A DNA stretch of 47,607 bases from an uncultured Phocaeicola sp. (GTDB lineage: Bacteria > Bacteroidota > Bacteroidia > Bacteroidales > Bacteroidaceae). Both the position numbers and the translations under genes were made by a program. This document shows positions 24,259 through 33,728 of this stretch, one piece after another (positions within the stretch are counted from its first letter, which is position 1; each line of letters starts with the position of its first letter). The stretch is taken from NCBI GenBank assembly GCA_948566455.1, contig CAOYQO010000023.1:1-47607 (forward strand). The letters run 5' to 3'. The notes beneath the pieces were generated by a model that was not told where the DNA came from, searched no databases, and saw nothing but the letters and a program-made list of their open reading frames with translations.

Positions 24259-26316
24259 ATGAGAAGTTTCAAGACCAACCAACGGTTTTCATATAAAAAT
24301 TTGATTTATAAAAGCCTTATTTTCATTGCCACAGTATCAGTGATAGTCTACTTTTTACCCAATGAAGGAAAGTTCAACTATCAATTTGATATAAACAAGC
24401 CTTGGAAATACGGACTGTTACAGGCATCATTTGATTTTCCGATTTACAAAAACGACATACAAGTACAAAAGGAACAGGACAGCATCCTGGCAGACTATCA
24501 ACCTTATTTCCAGATAGACAAGGAAGCCGAAAAAAATGTCCTTTCCAAATTAAGGGAGGATTACAACAAGACCTTACGCCATTCACTGCCGGGCACAGAC
24601 TATGTACGTTATATTGAACGCACATTAAAGGCACTGTATGAGGACGGAATCATTGCCGGAAATGACTTGAAGCGTATGGAGGAAGACAGTATCATTGCCA
24701 TACGGCTGGTAGACAAGAATGTAGCGACAAGCCGTTTTATCGACCAATTGTACACCGTGAAGGAAGCCTATGAATATTTGCTGAATGCGGATACCACCCA
24801 CTACAAAAAGAAGATATTACAACAATGTAATCTGAATGATTACATTACACCTAATCTGGTTTATGATGAAGAAAAGTCCGAGGCGGCGCAAAAAGACCTG
24901 CTCTCTAATATTTCATGGGCAAACGGCTTTGTGCTGAACGGACAAAAGATTATTGACCGTGGAGAAATTGTTGATGAGCAGACTTACAACATATTGGAAT
25001 CCTTACGCAAGGAATGGGAAAAACGTAGCGACTCGGTACAAGAGAAAAGACTGACATTGGCCGGACAAATATTATATGTAGGAATCTTCCTGTTCTGCTT
25101 CATGGCCTATCTGGAGTTGTTCCGGGCAGATTATTATGAACGGAAAGGAACACTCACCCTGCTATTTGCGCTGATTGTGTTCTTCCCCGTCCTGTCTTCC
25201 ATTATGGTGGAACAGAACTTGTCAAGTATTTACGTGGTTCCATTTGCCATGATTCCGATTATAGTCCGTGTTTTCCTTGACTCAAGAACGGCATTCATGG
25301 CACATGTCACTATCATTTTGCTTTGCTCCATCACTTTACGTTTTCCACATGAGTTTATCTTGTTACAGGTAGTGGCAGGAATGGTGGCGATCTATAGTTT
25401 GAGAGAATTGTCCCAACGGTCGCAATTGTTACGGACGGCTTTGGTTGTATTTATCAGTTACGCTTTATTATATTTTGCTTTCGAGCTGATTCATGAAGAT
25501 GATTTGACCAAGCTGAATACGCGCATGTACATCTATTTTATGATCAACGGTATCTTACTGCTGTTCGCTTATCCGTTACTGTTCCTTTTGGAGAAAATAT
25601 TCGGTTTTACTTCAGATGTGACTTTGGTGGAACTGTCAAATATCAACAATAGCTTGCTTCGGGAAATGTCCGAAGTAGCTCCGGGCACTTTCCAACACTC
25701 ATTGCAGATGGCAAACCTGGCTGCTGCGGCGGCAAACAAGATTGGAGGTAAAAGCCAGCTGGTGCGTACGGGAGCATTATATCATGACATCGGTAAAATG
25801 GTGAATCCGGCTTTTTTCACAGAAAACCAGTCGGGAGTCAACCCGCACAAGAGTTTAAGTTATGAACAAAGCGCCCAGGTTATCATCAGTCATATCACCG
25901 ACGGGCTGAAACTGGCGGAAAAGCATAATCTGCCCAAAGTGATCAAAGACTTTATCAGTACCCATCATGGACGGGGACTGACGAAGTATTTCTACATTTC
26001 ATATAAAAACGAACATCCTGACGAAGAAGTGGATCAGGAAAAGTTCCGCTACCCCGGTCCGAACCCGTTCACCAAGGAACAGGCCGTCCTGATGATGGCC
26101 GACTCTGTAGAAGCGGCTTCACGCAGCCTGCCGGAGTACACGGAAGAAAGCATCAGCACACTGGTAGATAAGATTATTGACACACAGGTATCTGAGGGGT
26201 ATTTCAAAGAATGCCCTATTACGTTCAAGGATATAGCAACAGTCAAAGCACTGTTTAAAGAAAAGCTGAAAACGATGTATCACACCCGAATCAGTTACCC
26301 GGAACTAAGGAAGTAA
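24259..26316 (+). CDS. 7TM-HD family phosphohydrolase (PgpH-like)
   Basis: A 685-residue inner-membrane protein. It has one N-terminal helix (about 18-36), an extracytoplasmic 7TMR-HDED-type domain (about 40-260), a cluster of membrane helices (about 265-450), and a cytosolic HD domain. The HD domain carries FQHSLQMANLAAAAANKIGG, GALYHDIGKMVNPAFF, SHITDG and STHHGRGLTKYF, which hold the metal-binding His and Asp residues. In Firmicutes the same architecture (PgpH) hydrolyses cyclic di-AMP; a cyclic-dinucleotide role here is inferred from that. The gene is divergent from gltX and its end overlaps the convergent phosphatase gene by 26 nt. Confidence 0.92.
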   Translation: MRSFKTNQRFSYKNLIYKSLIFIATVSVIVYFLPNEGKFNYQFDINKPWKYGLLQASFDFPIYKNDIQVQKEQDSILADYQPYFQIDKEAEKNVLSKLREDYNKTLRHSLPGTDYVRYIERTLKALYEDGIIAGNDLKRMEEDSIIAIRLVDKNVATSRFIDQLYTVKEAYEYLLNADTTHYKKKILQQCNLNDYITPNLVYDEEKSEAAQKDLLSNISWANGFVLNGQKIIDRGEIVDEQTYNILESLRKEWEKRSDSVQEKRLTLAGQILYVGIFLFCFMAYLELFRADYYERKGTLTLLFALIVFFPVLSSIMVEQNLSSIYVVPFAMIPIIVRVFLDSRTAFMAHVTIILLCSITLRFPHEFILLQVVAGMVAIYSLRELSQRSQLLRTALVVFISYALLYFAFELIHEDDLTKLNTRMYIYFMINGILLLFAYPLLFLLEKIFGFTSDVTLVELSNINNSLLREMSEVAPGTFQHSLQMANLAAAAANKIGGKSQLVRTGALYHDIGKMVNPAFFTENQSGVNPHKSLSYEQSAQVIISHITDGLKLAEKHNLPKVIKDFISTHHGRGLTKYFYISYKNEHPDEEVDQEKFRYPGPNPFTKEQAVLMMADSVEAASRSLPEYTEESISTLVDKIIDTQVSEGYFKECPITFKDIATVKALFKEKLKTMYHTRISYPELRK

Positions 26317-26761
26317 GCAATCCTGCACAAGCATCTTCCAGTATATCAAGCACGTTCTCGAACCCTTGCGCACCGCCATAGTAAGGGTCGGGAACATAGT
26401 CTGCCACTTTGGTGCGGCAATAATCCGTCATGCGATGGATTTTCTTTTCCGTTTCCAGATCGGGAGCACGCTCCATCAGGTCCTCTATATTACGGTCGTC
26501 CATGCCGATGATCATATCAAAATGATAGAAATCCTCCGTACAGACAGGACGGGAACGATGGGTCAGATTGTAACCGCGGCGGGAAGCATGCATCCGCATA
26601 CGGCTGTCGGGCAATTCCCCTCTATGATAACTCAGGATTCCGGCAGAATCCACCTCTATCTCGTGTTCCAGTCCTTTTTTCTTTATGAGAGTACGCATCA
26701 CTTCTTCTGCCGAAGAAGACCTGCAAATGTTACCGAGGCAGACAAAAAGTATTCTTTTCAT
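26291..26761 (-). CDS. Low-molecular-weight protein-tyrosine phosphatase
   Basis: A 156-residue cytosolic phosphatase. The P-loop CLGNICRSS gives nucleophile Cys8 and Arg14 (CX5R), and the general acid Asp is in VPDPYYGG near residue 122. Such enzymes dephosphorylate tyrosine kinases and exported polysaccharide regulators; the target here is unknown. It is the last gene of a priA-PHP-PTP series, starting 7 nt after the PHP gene stop. Its 3' end overlaps the convergent 7TM-HD gene by 26 nt. Confidence 0.94.
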   Translation of the reverse strand: MKRILFVCLGNICRSSSAEEVMRTLIKKKGLEHEIEVDSAGILSYHRGELPDSRMRMHASRRGYNLTHRSRPVCTEDFYHFDMIIGMDDRNIEDLMERAPDLETEKKIHRMTDYCRTKVADYVPDPYYGGAQGFENVLDILEDACAGLLTSLVPGN

Positions 26762-26768
26762 ATATAAT

Positions 26769-27479
26769 CTACAAATGAAGGTATTCTTTAAATGATTTCA
26801 CATCACGGTTCATGATCAGCTCTTCAGGAAACCCGGTAAGCTGCAACAATTCATACAAATTATCGTAACGGGCTATATCAAACGAAATATGCGCGTCACT
26901 TCCCAAAATGACCGGAACTTCATATTTCTTGCATAAACGGAGAATGGTGAGGTTGTTCTCACGGGCATTGGGTTTGTTACGGGTGGGTTTTAAAGAACTG
27001 TTATTTATTTCCAATAAAGTATGGTGTTCTTTGGCTGCCAATACCATCGGTTCAAAATGTAACGCCGCCGTACCGTCTCCGGGGTGACTGATAATATGAA
27101 TAAAAGGATTGCTGATAACCTGTACCATTCCATGGGTGTTTTCTTCTATCGTTCCATATTCATAACATAAAGAGTGGATACCCGCAATACGGATATCAAG
27201 CATCTTCATATAATCCTCGTCCAAATCGAGGTTTCCTTTACCATCCAGAATATTAATCTCAGCCCCCAACAACAGCTCCACCCCATACATCCGGCGGGGA
27301 ACCACATGCAAGTTTCTAAAATAAATAGGATGGCAAGTACCGGGAACACCGGGCGAATGTTCCGTTATCCCTAAAACCTTCAATCCCTTATCGGCGGCAG
27401 CTTGCGCCATTTCTTGTAAAGTACTGAATGCATGCCCGCTGGCAATGGTATGGGTATGTACGTCTAATTCTATCTTCAT
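26769..27479 (-). CDS. PHP-domain phosphatase (YcdX-like)
   Basis: A 236-residue hydrolase of the polymerase and histidinol phosphatase family. Metal-binding motifs are LDVHTHTIASGHA (HxH), GITEHSPG, GAEINILD, the repeated IHSL and ISHPGDG stretches, and GSDAHIS near the C-terminus. YcdX-type proteins are trinuclear-zinc phosphatases of uncertain substrate. It sits 47 nt downstream of priA and 7 nt upstream of the low-molecular-weight phosphatase gene, likely in one operon. Confidence 0.9.
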   Translation of the reverse strand: MKIELDVHTHTIASGHAFSTLQEMAQAAADKGLKVLGITEHSPGVPGTCHPIYFRNLHVVPRRMYGVELLLGAEINILDGKGNLDLDEDYMKMLDIRIAGIHSLCYEYGTIEENTHGMVQVISNPFIHIISHPGDGTAALHFEPMVLAAKEHHTLLEINNSSLKPTRNKPNARENNLTILRLCKKYEVPVILGSDAHISFDIARYDNLYELLQLTGFPEELIMNRDVKSFKEYLHL

Positions 27480-27526
27480 CTTTATTTTCGTTTATCTTTT
27501 CTATTATCGTCCAGTGCATGGACCGG

Positions 27527-29989
27527 TTACTGTGGATCTACATCATAATAAACTAACAACGAACGGAAACGTTCATCTTCCAATATGGCACGTTGTACGG
27601 CAAGCAGATAATCACGCACTTTCTTTATAGAAGCATTCTGCTCCACTTTCACAATCATTTTTTTTATAAATAAGGTCTGGATACGGGCCACCGGCGGTTT
27701 GTCCGGGCCCAATACCCTGTCGCCCAATCCGGAACGGAGCTGTGCCGCCATGGTATCCGCCGCCAAATCCAGAATATCCTCTTTGCGGTGTTTCAGATAT
27801 ACATAAATCAAACGATAATAAGGAGGATATTTGAACATCTGCCGTTCTGCCAATTGGTCATAATATAACTGCTCATAGTCATTATGCATCACTTGATGAA
27901 TAACGGGTAAATCGGGCGATTTGGTCTGAAGGATAACCAGTCCTTGCTTATTTTTACGCCCGGCACGTCCTGCTACTTGGGCCATCAGTTGGAAAGCACG
28001 CTCATAGCTCCGGAAATCCGGGAAGTTCAACATCGTATCCGCATTCAGAATCCCCACCACACTGACATGATCAAAGTCCAATCCTTTGGACACCATCTGC
28101 GTACCAATCAGGATATCGGTCTTGCCCTGTTCAAAATCCGCGATAATTTTCTCGTATGCGGTACGGGTACGGGTGGTATCCAAATCCATCCGGGCGACTT
28201 TCGCCTCGGGAAATATCAGTTTTATATCATCTTCTATACGCTCTGTACCGAAACCGCGATGCATCAATTCCACTCCGCCGCACGCCGGGCAGGAACGGGG
28301 AACTTGATAGGTATATCCACAGTAATGGCAAGTCAGCTGGTTCAGCCCCTTATGATACGTCAGACTCACATCACAGTTCTTGCATTTAGGAACCCAGCCG
28401 CAGGTATGACATTCTATCATCGGAGCGAAACCGCGACGGTTCTGAAACAGGATAACCTGCTCCTTACACTCCAATGCCTCTTTTATCTGCTTGACCAGCG
28501 CCGGTGAGAAAGGGCCCTGCATCCGCTTCTGATGCGCCAGTTCCTTGATGTCAACCAGTTCTATATGAGGAAGCCGGATATCTTTATATCTTTCTTTCAA
28601 TTCTACCAAGCCATACTTTCCCGAGGTAGCATTAAAGTAAGTTTCCACACCAGGAGTAGCCGTCCCCAGCAGCACTTTCGCCTTGAACATAGAGGCCAGC
28701 ATGATGGCTGAGCTACGGGCATGGTAACGTGGGGCAGGGTCTTGCTGTTTATACGTATTCTCGTGTTCCTCATCTATGATGACCAGCCCCAAGTTACGAA
28801 AAGGCAGAAAAATAGAGGAACGAACTCCGAGAATCACATCATAGCTCTTCTCTCCCAACTGTTTCTGCCATATCTCCACCCGCTCAGCGTCCGGAAACTT
28901 GGAATGATAAATACCCAGCCGATGTCCGAACACTCTTTTCAAACGCTCAGTTATCTGAGTGGTCAGTGCAATTTCCGGAAGCAAATATAAGACCTGCTTT
29001 CCTGTTTTCAGCACCTCCTGAATGAGGTGGATATAAATTTCCGTCTTGCCACTGGATGTAACGCCATGCAGAAGACACACATTTTTCTCTCTGAAGCATT
29101 GAAGAATGTTGCCATAAGCCTGTTGCTGCGCAATATTCAGCGGATTAATATCACCGGTATCCGAAATTCCTTTATCCAAACGTCCTATCTCCTGATGATA
29201 GACCTCAAAGACTTTCTTTTCGACCAATCCGTTAAAAACGGCCGCAGACCCTCCAGACTTTTCAAGCAGCTCTTTCTTTGTTACTTCCTTTAAAGCATAC
29301 CCTCTGGCTACCCAACCGGACAATTCCACATACTTCATTAATATCATCAATTGTTTAGGAGCACGTGACAATTCATTGAACAGCCGTTGTAAGTAAGCCT
29401 CATCCGCTTCTCCGTTCACCAACCTCACCCTTGCCTCTGTACGCGGTTTGTAATTACGTTTCAGTTCCTCCTTGACAAAGATGGCCTCTTTGTCCAACAA
29501 AGACTTGATGACAGTCAACACATTTTTCAGTCCGCTGTTTTTTTCCAACTGGGTTACACACTGTTCTGTATCCCGGCTCAACAAATCCAGAATTTTCTGC
29601 TCTTTCTCCGGTAAGGGTGCAGTGGCTTCAAAATCGGGATTATATTCCACCAACGTTTCGCTTTCCAGTTTCATACCCGAAGGGATAGCCGCCTTGTACA
29701 CATCTCCTAATGTACAAAGATAATATTCCGCCAGCCATTGCCAGAACTCATATTGTTTCGGTAACAGTACCGGAGATGAATCCAGCACTTCAGCTATATC
29801 CTTCGTTTCATACCCCTCCGGGGCCGCATAATGTACATTTGTCACTATTGCCGTATAGAACTTTTTCTTTCCAAACGGAACAACCACCCGACAACCAATC
29901 TGTACCATCTCTTCCATCTCCTGAGGAAGGGAATAAGTGTATTGGTTGGCAATAGGTAATGGAACTATGACATCTACGAATTTTTTCAT
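27527..29989 (-). CDS. priA: Primosomal protein N' (replication restart helicase)
   Basis: An 820-residue superfamily 2 DNA helicase that reloads the replisome at collapsed forks. An N-terminal 3'-end-binding domain (VDVIVPLPIANQYTY) is followed by Walker A GVTSSGKTEIY, Walker B VIIDEEHENTYKQQ, and the eight-cysteine zinc region from CHTCGWVPKCKNC to CHYCGYTYQVPRSCPACGG. The C-terminal helicase lobe has QMVSKGLDFDHV and QVAGRAGR. It is full length. A -7 box ends only 4 nt before the ATG, so the message may be leaderless. Confidence 0.96.
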   Translation of the reverse strand: MKKFVDVIVPLPIANQYTYSLPQEMEEMVQIGCRVVVPFGKKKFYTAIVTNVHYAAPEGYETKDIAEVLDSSPVLLPKQYEFWQWLAEYYLCTLGDVYKAAIPSGMKLESETLVEYNPDFEATAPLPEKEQKILDLLSRDTEQCVTQLEKNSGLKNVLTVIKSLLDKEAIFVKEELKRNYKPRTEARVRLVNGEADEAYLQRLFNELSRAPKQLMILMKYVELSGWVARGYALKEVTKKELLEKSGGSAAVFNGLVEKKVFEVYHQEIGRLDKGISDTGDINPLNIAQQQAYGNILQCFREKNVCLLHGVTSSGKTEIYIHLIQEVLKTGKQVLYLLPEIALTTQITERLKRVFGHRLGIYHSKFPDAERVEIWQKQLGEKSYDVILGVRSSIFLPFRNLGLVIIDEEHENTYKQQDPAPRYHARSSAIMLASMFKAKVLLGTATPGVETYFNATSGKYGLVELKERYKDIRLPHIELVDIKELAHQKRMQGPFSPALVKQIKEALECKEQVILFQNRRGFAPMIECHTCGWVPKCKNCDVSLTYHKGLNQLTCHYCGYTYQVPRSCPACGGVELMHRGFGTERIEDDIKLIFPEAKVARMDLDTTRTRTAYEKIIADFEQGKTDILIGTQMVSKGLDFDHVSVVGILNADTMLNFPDFRSYERAFQLMAQVAGRAGRKNKQGLVILQTKSPDLPVIHQVMHNDYEQLYYDQLAERQMFKYPPYYRLIYVYLKHRKEDILDLAADTMAAQLRSGLGDRVLGPDKPPVARIQTLFIKKMIVKVEQNASIKKVRDYLLAVQRAILEDERFRSLLVYYDVDPQ

Positions 29990-29993
29990 GGTG

Positions 29994-30001
29994 CAAAATT
30001 A
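29994..30001 (-). promoter_or_regulatory. -7 box abutting the priA start codon
   Basis: The minus strand reads TAATTTTG (TAnnTTTG), with only 4 nt between it and the ATG (29987-29989). Transcription would start about at the start codon. The upstream terminator at 30003-30039 abuts it. Confidence 0.45.
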
Positions 30002-30002
30002 C

Positions 30003-30039
30003 AAAAAAGGAGGCATTCAGTGAAGAATGCCTCCTTTTT
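30003..30039. terminator. Terminator of the porin-family gene
   Basis: A perfect 15-bp stem (AAAAAGGAGGCATTC at 30004-30018, GAATGCCTCCTTTTT at 30025-30039) has a 6-nt loop and is flanked by A- and T-runs, so it can work in both directions. It ends the 199-residue porin gene on the minus strand. Confidence 0.92.
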
Positions 30040-30061
30040 ATCTTTTATTAAATAAGGTTGT

Positions 30062-30661
30062 CTAGAACAAGTATGCCAAAGAAACTTGCCAAGTGTTGTT
30101 CTTTATATTAACAGAATGGTGTCCATCACCCGATCCACCCTCTGTATAATATTCATAAGTACCAGTCTTGCTCAGAGCAAAATTATAATTAACCCCTAAC
30201 TGTAAATGACGTATCAATTTAAGACCTGCTCCTACATTGAAACTGGTTGTAGATTTTTTCAATGACAATTCACGCGTCCATGTTTTATTGCCAATATTAA
30301 AATCAAACTGGGGACCTGCAGCAATATAAGCACCCAACATGCTACCAAGGCCAAAGGACCATTTCAAATTCACAGGAACTGCAAATGTCTTTAACTTCAT
30401 TGTTTTCTCTCCATCGACCCCTAAGTCTGTCTGAGAATATAAAGCGGCAACATCTGCCCCTATCCCGATAATAGGCAGGGTGAATTCAGCCATCGGACCC
30501 ACAAAAAAACCAGTCTTATTATCCCCTTTAAAAGCATCCTTTGAAAAACTCAATTTTGAAATATTCAAACCACCTTTTACTCCAAAGTGCAACTGAGCCT
30601 GAGCAGGAGCAGCCATCATCAAACATACAGCTACCATTAATACACTAATAATCTTTTTCAT
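30062..30661 (-). CDS. Porin-family outer membrane beta-barrel protein
   Basis: A 199-residue protein with a signal peptide (residues 1-22, ...MMAAPAQA). A small barrel follows, starting LHFGVKGGLNISKLSFS and ending with an aromatic residue (WQVSLAYLF), as beta-barrel proteins do. Family members (PorT/OMP_b-brl type) are common in Bacteroidetes and mostly lack an assigned role. The gene is transcribed alone, with a -7 box at 30687-30694 and a strong terminator at 30003-30039. Confidence 0.9.
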   Translation of the reverse strand: MKKIISVLMVAVCLMMAAPAQAQLHFGVKGGLNISKLSFSKDAFKGDNKTGFFVGPMAEFTLPIIGIGADVAALYSQTDLGVDGEKTMKLKTFAVPVNLKWSFGLGSMLGAYIAAGPQFDFNIGNKTWTRELSLKKSTTSFNVGAGLKLIRHLQLGVNYNFALSKTGTYEYYTEGGSGDGHHSVNIKNNTWQVSLAYLF

Positions 30662-30686
30662 GTTTGTCTATTTTTAGTTTACGCCA

Positions 30687-30694
30687 CAAAGATA
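30687..30694 (-). promoter_or_regulatory. -7 box of the porin-family gene
   Basis: The minus strand reads TATCTTTG (TAnnTTTG), 25 nt before the ATG at 30661. Confidence 0.55.
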
Positions 30695-30824
30695 AACACT
30701 TTTTCCATGTATAATGTTCAATCTCCCAGGAAAGTTACATTACGCTTTCCAATCCCCCCTTCCAAGAAGAAATATCAAACAAAAAACGGACAGAATTTTT
30801 TATTCTGTCCGCCATGTTCTCTTT

Positions 30825-31046
30825 CTAATATTCTTCCTCATTAAAAAAGAAATCCTCTTTGCTCGGATAATCCGGCCAAATATCTTCTATACTTTCATAG
30901 ATTTCGCCTTCATCTTCCATCTCTTGCAAGTTTTCGATTACTTCCAACGGAGCGCCCGAACGCATTGCATAGTCAATCAACTCATCCTTTGTAGCAGGCC
31001 AGGGAGCATCCTCTAACTTCGAGGCCAATTCTAATGTCCAGTACAT
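30825..31046 (-). CDS. DUF2795-like small acidic protein
   Basis: A 73-residue acidic protein beginning MYWTLELASKLEDAPWPATK, with LIDYAMRSGAPLEVIENLQEM in the middle and a Glu/Asp/Phe-rich tail. This is the form of the DUF2795 family, whose function is unknown. I use the Met at 31046. A longer frame from 31100 would begin inside the -7 box at 31098-31105. It lies downstream of pduO on the same strand but has its own promoter. Confidence 0.8.
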   Translation of the reverse strand: MYWTLELASKLEDAPWPATKDELIDYAMRSGAPLEVIENLQEMEDEGEIYESIEDIWPDYPSKEDFFFNEEEY

Positions 31047-31097
31047 AGTTTTCTTATTTTTTAAGTAAATACTTTTCTTTCGTTCTCTAATTAGCCG

Positions 31098-31105
31098 CAA
31101 AAGTA
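31098..31105 (-). promoter_or_regulatory. -7 box of the DUF2795-like gene
   Basis: The minus strand reads TACTTTTG (TAnnTTTG), preceded at 19 nt by GTTG, close to the -33 TTTG. It fixes the short start at 31046. Confidence 0.6.
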
Positions 31106-31117
31106 TAATAAATTATT

Positions 31118-31681
31118 TCATTTGCAACTTTTATCCCAAAAAATTTCATCCGTTTTAGTTAAATGATTTAACTTTCGGGTCAAAATGAATAAATAATCAG
31201 ATAAACGGTTGACAAATGCTGTTACACGGGCATCTATGTCACATTCTTCAGCCAATGCAAGAATGCGTCGCTCGGCACGGCGACACACCGTCCGGCAAAT
31301 GTGTCCAACGGCTGCTCCACGGTCACCCCCCGGCAGAATAAAAGCATTCAAAGGAGGAAGTTCATTGTCAATTACGTCAATTGCCTGCTCCAACATCCGG
31401 ATGTCTTCATCCTCTATACGACTTTCCATACGCAACTTGGTCTGTGTCTGATCCGTTGCCAGATACGAACCGACAGAGAATAATTTATTTTGTATACGAA
31501 AAATGATTTGTTTATCCTCCTCATCCGTCAAATACGTTTGCAACAATCCCAAATAGGAGTTCAATTCATCCACTGTGCCATAGGCTTCAAGCCGTATATG
31601 CGTTTTCGGCACCCGGGTACCACCTACCAATGATGTGGTTCCCTTATCACCTGTTTTGGTGTATATCATGCTTTTCTTCAT
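31118..31681 (-). CDS. pduO: PduO-type cob(I)alamin adenosyltransferase
   Basis: A 187-residue ATP:corrinoid adenosyltransferase that makes adenosylcobalamin. It shows the family signatures: IYTKTGDKGTTSLVGG near the N-terminus, RLEAYGTVDELNSYLG, and LPGGDRGAAVGHICRTVCRR with ARRAER-type Arg residues that contact ATP. In Bacteroides the coenzyme serves methylmalonyl-CoA mutase in propionate formation, which fits the acyl-CoA carboxylase operon further along, though the two are not linked. It starts 8 nt after the methyltransferase gene stop, so the two are co-transcribed. Confidence 0.93.
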   Translation of the reverse strand: MKKSMIYTKTGDKGTTSLVGGTRVPKTHIRLEAYGTVDELNSYLGLLQTYLTDEEDKQIIFRIQNKLFSVGSYLATDQTQTKLRMESRIEDEDIRMLEQAIDVIDNELPPLNAFILPGGDRGAAVGHICRTVCRRAERRILALAEECDIDARVTAFVNRLSDYLFILTRKLNHLTKTDEIFWDKSCK

Positions 31682-31689
31682 GGTTCCGG

Positions 31690-32313
31690 TTATAAAAAAT
31701 TTACAATATAATGCTGTTTATATCTCGCTTTATCAAAAAAGACCAACCCTATGTCATACAAATCAAAAGTGATACCCGTCGACTCACTGGCTACAATTTG
31801 CTCCCACCATTTCCGTTTTTCCTTCGATTCATGAATTCCTCCGACAATAAAGCAACTACGAGGTCCGGCATAAGGAAGTACCAGTTCAAAAACTTCTTTA
31901 TAAAAAGGAGTATGCCCTATATGCAGACAATCTAATGTATGCACCTCCGCCAGTTTCTCCTCCAGTTGCCGGGAAGTCTTTGCCCAATCCCTGCCTTTCA
32001 AGGTGACGGAGTCCATAGTATGACACGCAGCCCGCATATATCCTATGGATGCCCCATTACCAATCCCCACTTCAATCAACGACTTTGGTCTGAAATAATT
32101 AACCAACCGGAATAGCAAACGGTTCACTTTCCTTCGATAATGTGGCAAATAAGCAGGAAATCCCCTTTCCTTCAATACCCGATAAGCATAGTAGTGATAT
32201 TTTTCATAAACAACAGAAGTAATCAGAAAAAAATCAGACGGAGAGTGTACTCCGTAACCACAACGGTGACGGAAGCGACTGCACCAATTCCATATACGAT
32301 GAAGAAAAAACAT
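31690..32313 (-). CDS. Class I SAM-dependent methyltransferase-like protein
   Basis: A 207-residue protein. Its N-terminus contains RCGYGVHSPSDFFLITSVVYEK, the YGxHSP motif found in a Bacteroidetes methyltransferase-like family. It is followed by LIEVGIGNGASIGYM, a glycine-rich SAM-binding loop. The substrate is unknown. I start at the Met at 32313. A longer frame from 32361 is excluded because the promoter -7 box (32338-32345) lies inside it. It heads an operon with pduO. Confidence 0.82.
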   Translation of the reverse strand: MFFLHRIWNWCSRFRHRCGYGVHSPSDFFLITSVVYEKYHYYAYRVLKERGFPAYLPHYRRKVNRLLFRLVNYFRPKSLIEVGIGNGASIGYMRAACHTMDSVTLKGRDWAKTSRQLEEKLAEVHTLDCLHIGHTPFYKEVFELVLPYAGPRSCFIVGGIHESKEKRKWWEQIVASESTGITFDLYDIGLVFFDKARYKQHYIVNFL

Positions 32314-32337
32314 ATTTCTCAGCTTTATTAAGTAACA

Positions 32338-32345
32338 CAAAGATA
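32338..32345 (-). promoter_or_regulatory. -7 box of the methyltransferase-pduO operon
   Basis: The minus strand reads TATCTTTG (TAnnTTTG), 24 nt before the ATG at 32313. Confidence 0.6.
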
Positions 32346-32377
32346 AAAGATTACCCGACAATATCGAAATAAAATAC

Positions 32378-32385
32378 TATTTTTG
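32378..32385 (+). promoter_or_regulatory. -7 box of the S37 peptidase gene
   Basis: TATTTTTG matches TAnnTTTG, 32 nt before the ATG at 32418. It pairs divergently with the box at 32338-32345. Confidence 0.55.
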
Positions 32386-32417
32386 TTGCCCATTAGTTAT
32401 TAAACCATTTATAAACG

Positions 32418-33728
32418 ATGAAACACACACTCTCTTTTATGGTATGGGCAATACTGGCTGTCTTATTGCCTTTACAAATGGCCCAGGCCGCAGCTCCTCC
32501 CACTGAATTACAGAAAAGACTTCAAAATCTTCCGGACATCAGTGACATTAAACCAATGCAAAGTGATGCCTATCCGGAGAAATATGTATTCTTCATTAAT
32601 CAACTATTGGATCCGCATCACCCCGAAGCAGGGAATTTCAAGCAAAGGGTTATTCTCTCGCATGTAGGTTTTGACCGCCCTACCGTACTGGTTACCGAAG
32701 GCTATGCCGCCCATTATGCCACCCATCCGCGTTATCAAGAAGAGTTATCCAAATTATTCAACGCCAATCTGGTATTCGTGGAATACCGTTATTTTGGTGA
32801 GTCCATGCCGAAGCCCTGCAACTGGGATTATCTCACGGTTGAAAATTCACTGTATGATTTGCATCATGTAACCACGACCTTGAAACAACTATACGATGAG
32901 AAATGGATAGCTACCGGAATCAGCAAAGGCGGACAGACTACGATGTTCTACCGCACTTACTTTCCCGATGATGTGGATATCTCCGTACCTTACGTAGCCC
33001 CCCTCAACCAATCATTGGAGGACGGTCGTCACGAACCGTTCATTGCCAATAAAGTTTCGACTCCCGAAAACCGTAAACGAGTTGAAAACTTTCAACTGGA
33101 AGTACTTAAACGCAAGAGCCGGCTGCTACCGATGTTCGAAAAATATTGCTCGGATAAAGGATATACCTTCCGCATTCCTATAGCCGAAGTATACGACTTC
33201 AATGTATTGGAATACTCATTTGCCCTATGGCAATGGGGAACTCCTGTAAATAAGATTCCGGAAACAAATGCCGATGACCACACGCTATTCAAGCATTTCA
33301 TAGCTATTTGTGAACCGGATTATTTCTCCGAACAATCTCCCTACCCTTCCTTTAATGTGCAAGCGGCCAAAGAACTGGGGTATTACGGATATGACATCAA
33401 ACCTTTCAAAAAGTATCTGACGATAAAGAGCAGCCGTGACTATCTTCATAAGGTAATGTTACCGCCCGAACTGTCAAATCTCAAATTTGACAAGACACTA
33501 TATAATAAGGTGGTAAAATTCCTGAAAGAGAATGATCCCGAAATGATCTATATTTATGGCGGCGATGATCCTTGGACAGCTTCGGGTGTCACTTGGCTGA
33601 AGAACAAGAAAAACATAAAAGTTTATGTATTACCCGGCGGCAGCCATACCACCCGTATCGGCAGCTTTGACACCGACACACAAGAAGAAATCAAGACACA
33701 AATCAATGCATGGCTGAATAAAGAATAG
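32418..33728 (+). CDS. S37 (PS-10) family serine peptidase, secreted
   Basis: A 436-residue exported alpha/beta-hydrolase peptidase with a signal peptide (1-24, ...LQMAQA). The catalytic triad can be read as Ser169 in ATGISKGGQT, Asp in IYGGDDPW and His in LPGGSHTTRI. The oxyanion-region motif VFVEYRYFGESMP is also present. The family is known for tripeptidyl aminopeptidases in Streptomyces and is widespread in Bacteroidales, where it probably trims peptides in the periplasm or at the surface. It is monocistronic. Confidence 0.9.
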   Translation: MKHTLSFMVWAILAVLLPLQMAQAAAPPTELQKRLQNLPDISDIKPMQSDAYPEKYVFFINQLLDPHHPEAGNFKQRVILSHVGFDRPTVLVTEGYAAHYATHPRYQEELSKLFNANLVFVEYRYFGESMPKPCNWDYLTVENSLYDLHHVTTTLKQLYDEKWIATGISKGGQTTMFYRTYFPDDVDISVPYVAPLNQSLEDGRHEPFIANKVSTPENRKRVENFQLEVLKRKSRLLPMFEKYCSDKGYTFRIPIAEVYDFNVLEYSFALWQWGTPVNKIPETNADDHTLFKHFIAICEPDYFSEQSPYPSFNVQAAKELGYYGYDIKPFKKYLTIKSSRDYLHKVMLPPELSNLKFDKTLYNKVVKFLKENDPEMIYIYGGDDPWTASGVTWLKNKKNIKVYVLPGGSHTTRIGSFDTDTQEEIKTQINAWLNKE

